From Myrica gale (lineage: Eukaryota > Streptophyta > Magnoliopsida > Fagales > Myricaceae), in the NCBI GenBank assembly GCA_963930655.1, contig OZ005604.1, positions 1,808,001 to 1,872,000 of the forward strand: a DNA stretch of 64,000 nucleotides, written 5' to 3'. Within the stretch, counting starts at the first letter, position 1; each line of letters opens with the position of its first letter. The translations under genes were made by a program, and so were the position numbers. Below the pieces are notes generated by a model. The model searched no databases. It was not told the origin of the DNA and saw nothing but the letters and a program-made list of their open reading frames with translations. This document shows, piece by piece, positions 45,526 to 56,169 of the stretch.

Positions 45526-45639
45526 TACGCAAATCAAGATATGTAGTTATTTCTGCCCTAGCCAACAGAAAGTACAAAAAGAAAAGAACAGGGAAAGAAA
45601 GATATGTGTAGAGTGCTGATTTTTATTGGTCGGGTCATT

Positions 45640-45845
45640 TGCCATTGGCAGATTTGTATAGATCTCTTTATGGGTAGCTTGACATGGACATAGACTAATA
45701 CTTGTTAGTTTGAATCATTGTAAGTGCCATACGTTGAGATAGTTGCCATTGGCATATTTGTACAGACCTTTATGTGGAGCTTGACATGGCACTAGTTCAA
45801 ATTTCTAGATAATCGTTGTAACTGCCAATATGTTGTCTGAGCTGT
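45640..45845. repeat. About 110-bp tandem repeat, 3' of the F-box gene
   Basis: Two successive diverged units containing TTGCCATTGGCA(G/T)ATTTGTA, CTTTATG, AGCTTGACATGG and a terminal TGTAA(G/C)TGCCA. Confidence 0.7.
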
Positions 45846-45849
45846 TGCA

Positions 45850-47090
45850 TAAACACTGTAAGTATATAGTAAGTGTTCATGTATATACTCTAGAGCTCTC
45901 GACTCTTTTGAACGTTATATTTTTGGCCAGTGATGCCTTCTATTTCGTTTCAGAGTGGTTCTTTCTGTAAAACTGCGTAGCTTTCCGTACCGGATTACAT
46001 CTACGCTGTTCTCTCTGACGGAGAAACGGAGTCTTATGGTACTTTTTGAGCATCCATGACTTATCAATTAGCTTTACAACATTTATCTACCTCCGTCGAC
46101 ATCAAACAAGAAAGCAATTGAGTTTAGCTCAACAGATTATCGATCACAATATGGATTCTAAATCCATTTCAGCCGTGTGCTTCTTTTGATCCTGAAAAGA
46201 TTTCATTACCGTTTTTCAATAAAAAAGAAGTCTTTTCAGGATCATGTAGCAGCGCTTTTAAAATTGAGAACTCAGAATCAAAACCATTTAACGGAGATGG
46301 GTAAGCTGAGGGTTAACGGCAGCTGAGGCGCTGCCGGTGTTCTGTCGAGAAGTGTAGGACACACTGCAGATGGGGATTTTGGGTCTTCGTCGGGAGTTAC
46401 CGATGGAGCCTGGGGGTTAATCTGTTGTTAGCGCACGGTTTTTGTTTTGTCTTTATTTATTAGCTTCCGTTAATCTTACGTGTTTGCTGTTTAGGGAGTA
46501 TATTCCGAGGGAGACTCATCAGGAACAGGATAATGGGGAACAGCAACACAAGGGTTAGTCTAACCACGTGGCATTATGGACCATATTTTTATTATTATTG
46601 AAAGACACAATAAGTGTAATATCATGTCTCAAACTATTTTAGTTTCGATATCACATGAATTTATTATTTATCTAAAAATATTTAAACTAATAATAGGAAG
46701 AGATAAATTTTATTATTTAAATTATATGGTTTAATATATTAATGAAAAGCTTTCTCCAATCTTGTGATCAAATGTTGGGGAATCACGTGATCATCCCAGG
46801 AATCTTTGACAGTCGACCCCCTTGATACGGTAAATTAAACGCCTTCACGAGAAAATCATCTTCTCAGTGCCCAAAATGCATTGCAGGGTCAACAAAAGAG
46901 CTTTAGAAGATAGATTCTCGAAACCGAGTTCCTGCCTTTTATCTATAAAAAAAGAAGAAGAAAAGAAAGAGTTCCTGCCTTTTGACCCACAAAGTTTTGA
47001 ACCGTGAAGTGTGAACATGCTAGTTACGAAGCCTTTTCCTGAAAAGGATACAGCGAAGCTTAATTATGGTGCTATTTTTTTTCCTTTTTT
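45850..47090. other. Intergenic, no gene recognised
   Basis: Contains a 13-bp inverted repeat GATCCTGAAAAGA...TCTTTTCAGGATC (about 46189-46246, loop about 30 nt) and otherwise AT-rich spacer. Confidence 0.4.
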
Positions 47091-47093
47091 TTT

Positions 47094-47592
47094 ATTAGAT
47101 CAAGATTAATTTTTTAAGATATATTTTTCACACTCAAAATATCTTGAGTTTTTCACTTTACACCCTAAACTATCACTTCTGTTACATTTCAACCGCTAAG
47201 AGTCTAACTACCAATATTAGTCACTTTGTACCTTTTGTCAAATTTTTAGACACTTTGCACCCTCAAACTACTAATGTTAGACACTTTGCACCATATATTC
47301 GATAATAATACTCCTGAAAATTTAATGAATTGACAACAATACTTTTAATATATGCAAAGTGGGTCAAGGACATTATTGTTATTTTAGTCTAAAAATTTGA
47401 TAGAGGGTGAAATACAACAAAAATGGTAGTTTAGAGTGTAAAATCTATGCAAACAAAGTCTAACAATTTGATAGAGGGTGCAAAGTGTCTAAGATTGATA
47501 ATTAGAAGGTGAAATACACAAAAAATGGTATTTAGGGTGCAAAGTGCAAAATCTATGATAATTTATGGATGAAAAATGTATTTATCCCTAAT
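47094..47592. mobile_element. Foldback MITE with about 190-bp arms
   Basis: The left arm (TTTTTCACTTTACACCCTAA, then GTCACTTTGTACC, then AAATTTTTAGACACTTTGCA) is complementary to the right arm (inverted: TTTTGCACTTTGCACCCTAA, GACACTTTGCACCC, CAAATTGTTAGAC). The right end inverted reads ATTAGGGATAAATACATTTT. Non-coding. The exact left end is uncertain. Confidence 0.7.
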
Positions 47593-47599
47593 TTATTTT

Positions 47600-50000
47600 T
47601 CTTTTTTTATGACCATTAATCCATTCAAATATGGTTGTTCAAGTTCGATGGCATGAAAATAACCGCTACTACCACTGTGGGCCGGTTATAAAATAACCTC
47701 TACTGTCACTATTAGGTGCAATAATCGGCCTTTGACGGTGACAGTTCAAGTGTGGATAGAACCGATTACCGCCATCATTAATATGCCTATTTTTTTGTTG
47801 GGTAGGGCCACTAGTACCGTCACTGCTATAGGGCACATACCGGTAGCGAGAAAACCTGGGTTACGTTCGTTTTGAGTAAAAATGTAGGATTTTAGAGAAG
47901 TTGTGAATATTTATGTTGAATAGTATTTTATTGGTATTTGTGTAAAGTGGAGAGAGAAATGATTTGATGTAATTGTTTAATAAAAAAGTATTGGACTTAT
48001 GTGAAAAAGTATAGAGAGAAAAAATTTATGTTGAATAAAAAATTAAAAAATTGTTGGAGATTGTGTAAAATATATTGGTGTTTACGTTTGAATTCTGAAT
48101 ATGTTCGGTGGTAGTTTTATGAATATACTTAGAATTCTGAAAAAATGTGAAAACGAATATATCCCTGAAGTTTTCGATTCCCTTGAACAACCCTACATCC
48201 AAGGGAGGGCTCTTAAGATCCATCCATGATTGGTAAACACGAGGCGAGTGGGCGCCCCCAATCCCGCTGCGCCAGGTTCCGTCTAAATTTAAGCCCAATT
48301 GAGTTTCAAATTGGGATCACATAGTCCTTCCGCATGGCCGTTACTGGCTGGGCTCCCCCTGTGGGGGCGATCTGGGACTAAGGATATTCGGTATACAAAA
48401 ATCCTCAGGATTTTTTTGAATTCTCAGAATACAAAATATTCTACAACCAAACATCATTCTTAACACTACATAAAAATAACTAAAATACGCATACCAATAA
48501 AGTTAACATCACAAAAAATTCTCAAAATACACCCAGACCCAACAGCCTCTAAATTCTGTCTACCGAAAAAAGTTGGATCATTTGAGGGTTATCTTTCCAC
48601 CAAGTAAATTGCCTTTTTGCTTAGAAAAAATAAAGAAAATAAATTGCCTTTTTGAGTCTTCTTTTTTTCTTGGCGCCTTTTTGAGTCATGTCAGTTTACG
48701 AATGCTTTCCTTGCACTACCGACCGAATACGCGCGGAGTCTTTGACGCATAAATTTCGACCCTCAGTCAATGATATTACGAACTTTTAACTGTTATTGAT
48801 TTCATTGCAATTTTCTGTCTTGGTAAAGAAGTACTGGCCAGTTTAGACTTTCATGTTTTCTCTCATTCAAGCTAACCCTAACAGTTCAAGATCGGCTTAG
48901 ATATTGGAGAATACGTATAGAACAAGTTCAATTCAATTTTGTTCCTGGTCGAGCCGACAATATATATCAAAGCGGAGAACAATTTCTCCTGTAAAGATGG
49001 CAGAAAACGGCGTCCACCCATGTCGTAAGACGTACGCGTTTTGCGATTTGGAGAAAGTTTGATCACGCAGGACGAGACTTCATTTCGATAGTTTTGATCA
49101 AAGCATTGTACATGTCGTGTAAAAGGTTTAACAAAGAACATGAACTAAGACCCAATTACTCTAAGATAGACACGTTCAAGGCCCAAGTAAAAGCGTGTTT
49201 CCACGCACCAACAAAAAAAAACCGCCCATGGTGCTTCCACCAAGTTTTCTACGTTCAAAGGGCTTAGCCCAAAGCCAATATTGGCGAAAGAAAAATATCT
49301 GCAACTGGGCTCAGTCAAGCAAGGGTACGTCCCCAGCTAGCGCGCGCTATCTATTTTACAAGTTTTTGATAATTTCTTTTTTCTCTTGTCTCTCTTTTCA
49401 ATATCCTTTTCCATTCAAAATGCCCGAAGAGAAAGCAAAGTATACATAAGTTCAGTTGCAGGTCTTTCCTCTCTTGGGAAAATTCAGACCTGAAAGCTGG
49501 GAAAAGTCCAGGAAATTCCAGGTTGAGGGTTGAATCGAATAAGCAGGTTCTTAAATTGAGGAAGTCCATTACTTGCTCTCTATGATGCAAAGTAACGATG
49601 GAACTATCCACTTTCTAATTACAGCAAAGCAAAAAAGTGACATCAATATATATATTTCATGAATCGGTACGTGCCCTACTGAAAATATGTTTATTTCTCT
49701 CGAAGGGACTTCAATTTCTCAATAAGGCCGATATTATTTGTTTGTTAAAATTGCATGATATATTCACAAAGCTGTTCATTAAATATACATATATATATAT
49801 ATATATAGAATTGACTTCATGCACGTGATAAAGGACGAAAACTTTAGGAGTACTCAAATTAATCAAACCCTGTTTCTTCCTTGGCGACCCATTCAACGTT
49901 TGATATGTTGTCATAAATAGTCAAGAGTACTAAAACGAGGATTCCGGGTATTAACTAAGATTTGAAAAATTCAAGTCATGCAAGTTGGTGCGCTAGCTCA
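47600..50000. other. Intergenic, repeat remnants, no gene recognised
   Basis: Holds a decayed relative of the 39.9-40.6 kb hAT-like repeat (47640-47850) and AT-rich MITE-like debris (about 47870-48540). No convincing coding sequence. Confidence 0.4.
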
Positions 50001-50005
50001 TGCAT

Positions 50006-50015
50006 GTATATAAGT
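50006..50015 (+). promoter_or_regulatory. TATA box of the 37-aa repeat gene
   Basis: GTATATAAGTAG about 70 bp upstream of the ATG. The same TATATAAGTAG string occurs at the 55.6-kb peptide locus. W-box cores (TTGACT) lie upstream at 49811-49816 and, inverted, at 49919-49924. Confidence 0.65.
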
Positions 50016-50083
50016 AGTCCATATCCTTCACAAATACTTCAACCCATTTGGTTTTAACAATATATCTTGTATTATAGTGCAAG

Positions 50084-51658
50084 ATGAAGGTTTTAAATAT
50101 ACTTCAGATTGTTCTCTCAATAGTTCTTCTTCTTACACGCATGAACGAGACTCAGGCTTGCAGAACGTTGCATGGAGGAAAACAAGTCCTGATGAACAAA
50201 AGCCTTTTCTTGGGGTCACTACGAGCTAATGACCCTCCATCTGGTCCAAATCCGTCCACCTGGATCTCCCGTCCACCAATCAACCAAAGGAACTTCGCGG
50301 GTCATTTGGCGCCTCATTTGTCGGGGTCATTGCGAGCTAATGACCCTCCATCTGGTCCCAATCCAAGCACTTGGATCTCCCGTCCACCAATCAACCAAAA
50401 GAACTTTGCGGGTCATTCGAGGCCTCATTTGTCGGGGTCACTAAGAGCTAATGACCCTCCATCTAGGGCCAATCCGAGCACCTGGATCTCCCGTCCACCA
50501 ATCAACCAAAAGAACTTTGGGGGTCATTCGGCGCCTCAGTTGTCGGGCTCACTGAGAGCTAATGACCCTCCATCTGGTCCCAATCCGAGCACCTGGATCT
50601 CCCGTCCACCAATCAGCCAAAGGAACTTCGCGGGTCATTCGACGCCTCAGTTGTCGAGCTCAATGAGAGCTAATGACCTTCCATCTAGTCCTAATCCGAG
50701 CACCTGGATCTCCCGTCCACCAATCAACCAAAGGAACTTCGCGGGTCATTCAGTGAGTGATTTTTCAGGGTCACTGCGAGCTAATGACCCTCCATCTGAT
50801 CCCAATCCAAGCACCTGGATCTCCCGTCCACCAATCAACCAAAGGAACTTTGCAGGTCATTCGGCGCGTGATTTGTCAGGGTCACTACGAGCTAATGACC
50901 CTCCATCTGGTCCCAATCCAAGCACCTGGATCTCCCGTCCGCCAATCAACCAAAGGAACTTCGCGGGTCATTCGGCGCCTCAGTTGTCGGGCTCACTGAG
51001 AGCTAATGAGCCTCCATCTGGTCCCAATCCGAGCACCTGGATCTCTCGTCCACCAATTAACCAAAGGAACTTTGCAGGTCATTCGGCGCATGATTTTTCA
51101 GGGTCACTGCGAGCTAATGACCCTCCATCTGGGCCCAATCCAGGCACCTGGATCTTCCGTCCACCAATCAACCAAAAGAACTTTGCAGGTCATTCGACAC
51201 CTCATTTGTTGGGGTCATTGCGATCTAATGACCCTCCATCTGGTCCCAATCCGAGCACCTGGATCTCCCGTCCACCAATCAACCAAAGGAACTTTGTGGG
51301 TCATTCAGCGCCTCATTTGTCGGGGTCACTGCGAGCTAATGACCCTCCATCTAGTTCCAATTCAGGCACCTGGTTCTTTCATCCTCCAATCAACCAAAGG
51401 AATTTCACAGGTCATTCCGCGCCTCATTTGTTGTTGTCATCCGTCCAGAATGGTAATCCAGTTCGTCCCTCAGGGTCCAGTGGCATCACTTGCGTCCTAG
51501 GTCCCGCTTCCACTATCATCCAAAAGAGCTTCGCAAGTTGCTCTATGACTCATTCTTTGGGGAAGGCACCTGTCCCTCCCTCTGAGTGGAATGGGGATGA
51601 AGATGCCCCAAACTCCGCTGCTACTAGGGCCTTCGAGGGTCACACTGTTGCTCGCTAA
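50084..51658 (+). CDS. Secreted polyprotein with eleven 37-aa SGPNP repeats
   Basis: A 524-aa intronless frame. Residues 1-25 (MKVLNILQIVLSIVLLLTRM then NETQA) are a signal peptide; a short linker with Cys26 follows. Residues 43-449 are eleven tandem 37-residue units (111 bp each, no indels), consensus SGSLRANDPPSGPNPSTWIS followed by RPPINQRNFAGHSAPHL. Residues 450-524 are a diverged tail: a decayed twelfth unit with two cysteines (GITCVL, SFASC) and a thirteenth beginning GKAPVPPSEWN. The SLR-DPPSGPNP-xTxI core and the N-(F/L)-AG near the unit end align with the single-module peptide at 36.7 kb (SLRERDPSSGPNPCTYIP ... MNLAG), but in the repeats the first Cys is Ser or Gly. Probably a precursor cut at SLR into many copies of one peptide. 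TATA at 50006. I know no family with this repeat. Confidence 0.85.
   Translation: MKVLNILQIVLSIVLLLTRMNETQACRTLHGGKQVLMNKSLFLGSLRANDPPSGPNPSTWISRPPINQRNFAGHLAPHLSGSLRANDPPSGPNPSTWISRPPINQKNFAGHSRPHLSGSLRANDPPSRANPSTWISRPPINQKNFGGHSAPQLSGSLRANDPPSGPNPSTWISRPPISQRNFAGHSTPQLSSSMRANDLPSSPNPSTWISRPPINQRNFAGHSVSDFSGSLRANDPPSDPNPSTWISRPPINQRNFAGHSARDLSGSLRANDPPSGPNPSTWISRPPINQRNFAGHSAPQLSGSLRANEPPSGPNPSTWISRPPINQRNFAGHSAHDFSGSLRANDPPSGPNPGTWIFRPPINQKNFAGHSTPHLLGSLRSNDPPSGPNPSTWISRPPINQRNFVGHSAPHLSGSLRANDPPSSSNSGTWFFHPPINQRNFTGHSAPHLLLSSVQNGNPVRPSGSSGITCVLGPASTIIQKSFASCSMTHSLGKAPVPPSEWNGDEDAPNSAATRAFEGHTVAR
50210..51430 (+). repeat. 111-bp tandem repeat array (11 units)
   Basis: Coding tandem array within the gene at 50084-51658. 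The period is exactly 111 bp. Conserved strings are GAGCTAATGACCCTCCATCT, ACCTGGATCTCCCGTCCACC and AATCAACCAAAGGAACTT. Most variation is in the last five codons of each unit. Confidence 0.95.
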
Positions 51659-51659
51659 G

Positions 51660-52680
51660 GTGCATATGATTAAGTCGAGCGCGTTCCTCATGGCGCGCCA
51701 GCAAAATTCAAACAAAGGCCTTTTAACCTTAACAACACATGACAATAACGAAAGAAAAAGGAAAAAGAAATCCAAATGACCCTTAATTTCTAAAACCTCA
51801 AATATTGTATGTTGTACTTAGCCTGAGAATAATGGCAACAAAAATGCTTGCCAGACTTTCTAATTTCCATGTTCATTTTGGTATACTAGTGTGTATAAAT
51901 TAATCTTTGTGTTTGCTACGCAAAGTATAATAAGTTTTATTTTTTGGCAGGTAGTATATATTCGTATTTGTAATAATAAATGAAGTTGACCATATCCTTT
52001 TAATTAATCTTTTATTTGTTCTGATGTTTGCTGCATGCTACAATAATAAGAATGATTATAAGACAGTGATAATTGTAATATATATATGCTCACCTTACGA
52101 AAGGAAGATACAGTTTCAAGAGACGTAACATTAATCATCGTGCATGAGTTGATCATAGATTTCAGGAATTCGGCATCGATACTTTCTTCATTGTACTGCT
52201 CGATCGATCCAGTGAATCAAGAACATGAAATTAAAGATGGTCACGCACTAATCAAGCACAAAGTTGGCTATCTCCTAGCTAGCGATACTTCAAGCAAAAC
52301 AATCACATAACGGAAGGGCATGCGCAACTTTGCTTTTACTTTAAGTTTTAACTCAACCTTGTCGTCTTTATATATATATATATGCCATAAAACTTGCCCC
52401 TACAAAATAATGGACGTGCCATTCTTAAATTCCATGGAATTTTCAGATTCCCAAACCATGATACGATGATTAATCCACTTTCGCTCGACATTTTGTCTCG
52501 TTTTCCTATTTTTATTTAGATACACACTTTGCATTTGTATTCAAATGCAAATTAGTTTGCATTGGGTTTGAAGTTAAATGTAATACTGTTGCCACTGATG
52601 ATAATTATAAACAAAATTAATTTGAGTGGCAAAAGCAGGAATATTTTGAATTCACAAGAAAAGACTATATAAATAATCAT
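51660..52680. other. 3' flank of the repeat gene and intergenic, no further gene recognised
   Basis: Probable 3' UTR up to about 51985 (AATAATAAATGAAG-type polyadenylation context), then AT-rich spacer with a TA microsatellite near 52371. Confidence 0.4.
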
Positions 52681-52683
52681 GCG

Positions 52684-52811
52684 ATGCAACAGAACCGAAC
52701 TGCTGGCCTTGTTATGAGAATTAAGTTTCCAGTTTCTCCATAGATATATGCAACAGAACCGAACTGCTGGCCTTGTTATGAGAATTAAGTTTCCAGTTTC
52801 TCCATAGATAT
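52684..52811. repeat. Perfect 64-bp tandem duplication
   Basis: Units 52684-52747 and 52748-52811 are identical, each ATGCAACAGAACC ... CTCCATAGATAT. It abuts the TSD of the hAT element at 52823. Confidence 0.97.
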
Positions 52812-52822
52812 ATTGTTGATTG

Positions 52823-53631
52823 CAGGGGCGGCTCTAAGGTAATTGGGGCTTTAGGCCAAACTTTAAAATGTGGCATTTTTATAATAATTTATAAAATAAA
52901 ATATTAATAAAAATTACTTAAAGTATTCTTATAACTTTTTGGAATGCAAAATTATTTATCAAAGTTTATATTTTAGATATATAATATATTATTTTTAATT
53001 GATAATATTACTAATTCATTTAATCTTTCTTAAGTCATACTCCATCTTAAGTAAGATTTTAATAGTTTTAATGATAATTAAAATAAATAAAGAGATTGCA
53101 ATTAATACCTTCAAATAAGAAGATTTTATGTGGTTGAACGGAGACTTTGTAAGTACCACAAAAAGTGAAAAGTGAATACTCCTTCCATCAAGGAGATTTA
53201 ATAGGCCTCTTCAATCAATTAAGTTTTTAGGCCTTAATATTAAATTTTCTTTAAATATACAAAAAATTTTAAATTGGGGACTCTTAGATTTGGAGAAAAT
53301 TTAATGCTACTTCAATTAAGGAGATTTAATAGGACTCTTTAATTAATATACTCTTTAACGTTAAGTTTTTTAGACCTTAATATTAAATTTTCTTTAAATA
53401 TACATAAAATTTTAAATTTGGGCCTCTTAGATTTGGAGAAAAGTTAATGCTCCTTCAAGTAAGGAGATTTTGATAGGCCTCTTTAATCAATATACTCATT
53501 AACATTATTCTTTTTAGGCCTTAATATTAATTTTTTTAAATATATCATTAATTTTTTTTGAATTGGGGGCTTTCTAAATTTTGGGGACCTTAGACAACTG
53601 CCTATGCTGCCTATAGCTAGAACCGGCCCTG
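52823..53631. mobile_element. hAT non-autonomous element with perfect 8-bp TSD
   Basis: Ends are CAGGGGCGGCTCTAAGG and, inverted from the right, CAGGGCCGGTTCTAGC. The TSD GTTGATTG is at 52815-52822 and 53632-53639. The interior is AT-rich, with a tandem-like series of GGAGATTT(T)AATAGG(C/A)CTCTT and GGCCTTAATATTAA blocks. It does not encode a transposase. Confidence 0.93.
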
Positions 53632-53639
53632 GTTGATTG

Positions 53640-55590
53640 TAATCTCAAATCGACAGAAGAGAAGACTCCGTTAGTAATTCCCCTTTCTTCAGCCAAAGTC
53701 ATCACGAGCGGGCTGCCATCCTCTGGTTTTTGAAGGGGATACAAAACCAATTAAGAAGTTGATGAATTTTATGTCGTTTTCATGAAAGAAAACTAAGTTA
53801 TTGAGATTGTAGCTGGATTATAATGATTCTCTGCGATTTGATCATTGCTCCATCGATCTTTTAATTACTCTGTTAATTTGGCACTGACCGATACACAAAT
53901 TATGTGAAATTGAAGGTTTCAATGATTTTCACTTCTATCGAAATATCTAATTACCTGCATTTAATAGAGTACGAAGGTCACAAGCAGAAAGGCCTTGCAC
54001 AGTCAAGAAAACAATTTGGTGCATGAGTATTTTTTTTTGGTGCAAGAAGGAAAATTTAGGAATCTATTCATTTACTTCGTGCTCGAATAGACTTGTCTAA
54101 TATCTGCAAGAGTTGGATTCAATATCACAGCAAACTCCGAAGAGATTGACAGGCTGATCATTGACAAGCCTTCTATTTAAGTAGTGAATTTTTCGCACAA
54201 GTAAAAATTTGAACACTCAAATATGCGCCTAACTCACACTCTCAGAAACTCCCGCTGTCACTTGAGCTACCTGAGTGGATTGAAACTCATGGTTTTCGCA
54301 TCCAAAGAAAACAAAGGAAAAAATTTGGTTTTGCAATTAATATACACCTTAAACTGCTGCAATGAATGCATTGTACTCTAAACTGACAATGACAGTTTGT
54401 ATACTATTATGTTACAATTAACTAGTACTGTAGAAATTGTACTGCAATCGATATTCATTTTAATTAGTATGTAATGGTCAACTTTAGTAACTTTGGTGTG
54501 ACAAGTTTTTCTGAAGCACCGGATCATGGTGTAACAATTATGGCCGAAGTGGTATAGAAATTTTTTATACTCATTTTTGGTGTCAAATTAACCCGACTTG
54601 TAAGAATTCTGTAGACAGACGTTTACGACAAAGTAGGGACATCTCTATTACTTCTATAACGGCGTACTCTTTTCACTACGTATGTGTACAACGTTTAAAC
54701 GTACATTACTGCCAATATTTTCTCTAGCCATATAGCAAATACCGTTCATTTGCTTCTGTTTAAACGACTAGGATTTAGACACGTACGTAAGTAATTGAAA
54801 TCACGACGTTGCTATGTTCTACGATATGCAAGTGTATAACTTTTTAGGGTAATATTATATATAGTCATTTTAAATGTTAAAAAATCACGTGTTACCACAT
54901 CAATCACTTTTGATGAAAAAAATTTGACATAGTGCAATTGTCTCTCGTATTGGTTGTAGAAGGTGGTGGGTTAATTTTTTTTCATGGGATTTTTTACTAA
55001 AGCTCAAAATTTAGTAGGATTTTAACTTTTAACTTTTAAGGAGGATTTTTAAGTTACACAGAAAAATTGAAAAGAAGGAAAGACATTTTTTCTCATTAAC
55101 GTTAATGAGAGAATATTTATCTCGAACTTATTATTAAACAAAATATATGTTGAAATGTTAATGGTATTAATTGTTTTCTACTTATCAACTTAATATATCT
55201 ATCAATAATATCCGTGAAATTGCTATACTTAAAAAGCGGTTCGTATTCATGATCTCTCTCTCTTCGTGCAAAGAAATAACCATCTATTCTAACGCCTCAT
55301 GATAAGCTATTGGAAATTAAAACTCTCTGTAAAATTGAATGAATAAATATCAGAATATTTGTACCTTACATCAATTACACGGGGCACAACCAAGCTTACT
55401 TTATATGTTGCGCGCCCAAGTAACAAAAAAGAAAAGAAAAGTTGCATACATTTGAAGCAAACTGGAATAAATAGAAGTCAAATGTCATTTCAGCCGTGTC
55501 CTAAAGATGTTGGTCATCAGAAGGAAGCGGCAGCAGCACCCACAGCAGAGTTAGGAAATCCAGGCTGTGCGTGCCCAACATGGTAGTCTG
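53640..55590. other. Intergenic, no gene recognised
   Basis: AT-rich. No motif of the peptide family or any other coding signal was seen. Confidence 0.4.
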
Positions 55591-55591
55591 G

Positions 55592-55814
55592 CTATGTGCA
55601 GATGCCCGTGCTCCGTCCAGGGATGTAAGTACATGGATTGGGACCGGATGGAGGGACAGGACCCCTGAGGGACTGCACCAGAAGGCTAGGCTTGTTTATC
55701 CGCCATTGTTCATCTTTCAATCGCCTCATTGCTTCAAGTTGTGGAGAAGCAATTAGAATAAAAAAAAATAAGTACAACTACTACGAAAAAAGTTTTCCTT
55801 TGATAGAAACCCAT
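55592..55814 (-). pseudogene. SGPNP/CTYIP secreted-peptide gene with a one-base T-run frameshift
   Basis: On the minus strand the ATG at 55814 begins MGFYQRKTFFVVVVLIFF, a signal-peptide start. A run of nine T (55760-55768) then shifts the frame to an early stop. With eight T the frame would continue directly into ILIASPQLEAMRRLKDEQ and the mature part SLRGPVPPSGPNPCTYIPG then RSTGIC, ending with Thr. The downstream frame on its own has no ATG before the internal Met. The peptide part is perfectly preserved (two Cys 11 apart, SLR cleavage-like site), so this is either a very young pseudogene, a length polymorphism or a homopolymer assembly error. TATA CTATATAAGTAG is at about 55938-55948. Confidence 0.75.
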
Positions 55815-55937
55815 CTTTGTATAACTATAAAAGAATCGCAATCTATATTCTCTCTCTCGTTTTCTCGTGAGTTTATTGAGGTGAGTTTGGAAGGGAAATC
55901 AGTTTCTGAGATGTCTGCTAAAAGGTTGAGGAGCGCT

Positions 55938-55948
55938 ACTTATATAGG
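55938..55948 (-). promoter_or_regulatory. TATA box of the 55.6-kb peptide locus, with upstream W-boxes
   Basis: Minus strand CTATATAAGTAG, about 125 bp upstream of the ATG. Further upstream are three W-box cores (TTGAC[C/T]): 55985-55990, 56012-56017 and, in the other orientation, near 56163-56168, compatible with WRKY control. Confidence 0.55.
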
Positions 55949-56169
55949 TCTCGTTTCTCTGAGATACCTCTCTTGGTAAATGTTTTGACTACTGCCTCCG
56001 AGTCCGAGAGATTGACCCAGCCATGGTCTGAAGGTTAGACCGAGTTGGAATGAATCAAAGGTAGTGGGTTGAACAGCAAGCAAGTTATTTCGAAAGGGGG
56101 GCAGGGTCTACTACTAGGAGTAGTGATGACTATTCAATTGCATTCAGCTGGTTCATAACCTGGTCAGTC

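Noticed and set aside
46189..46246. Hairpin GATCCTGAAAAGA/TCTTTTCAGGATC as a possible microRNA precursor
   Set aside because: A 13-bp stem is too short for a plant miRNA precursor and no known mature sequence was recognised.
50229..51500. Secondary open frames inside the repeat gene
   Set aside because: They arise because the 111-bp period keeps alternative frames open; only the main frame has a signal peptide and the family core.
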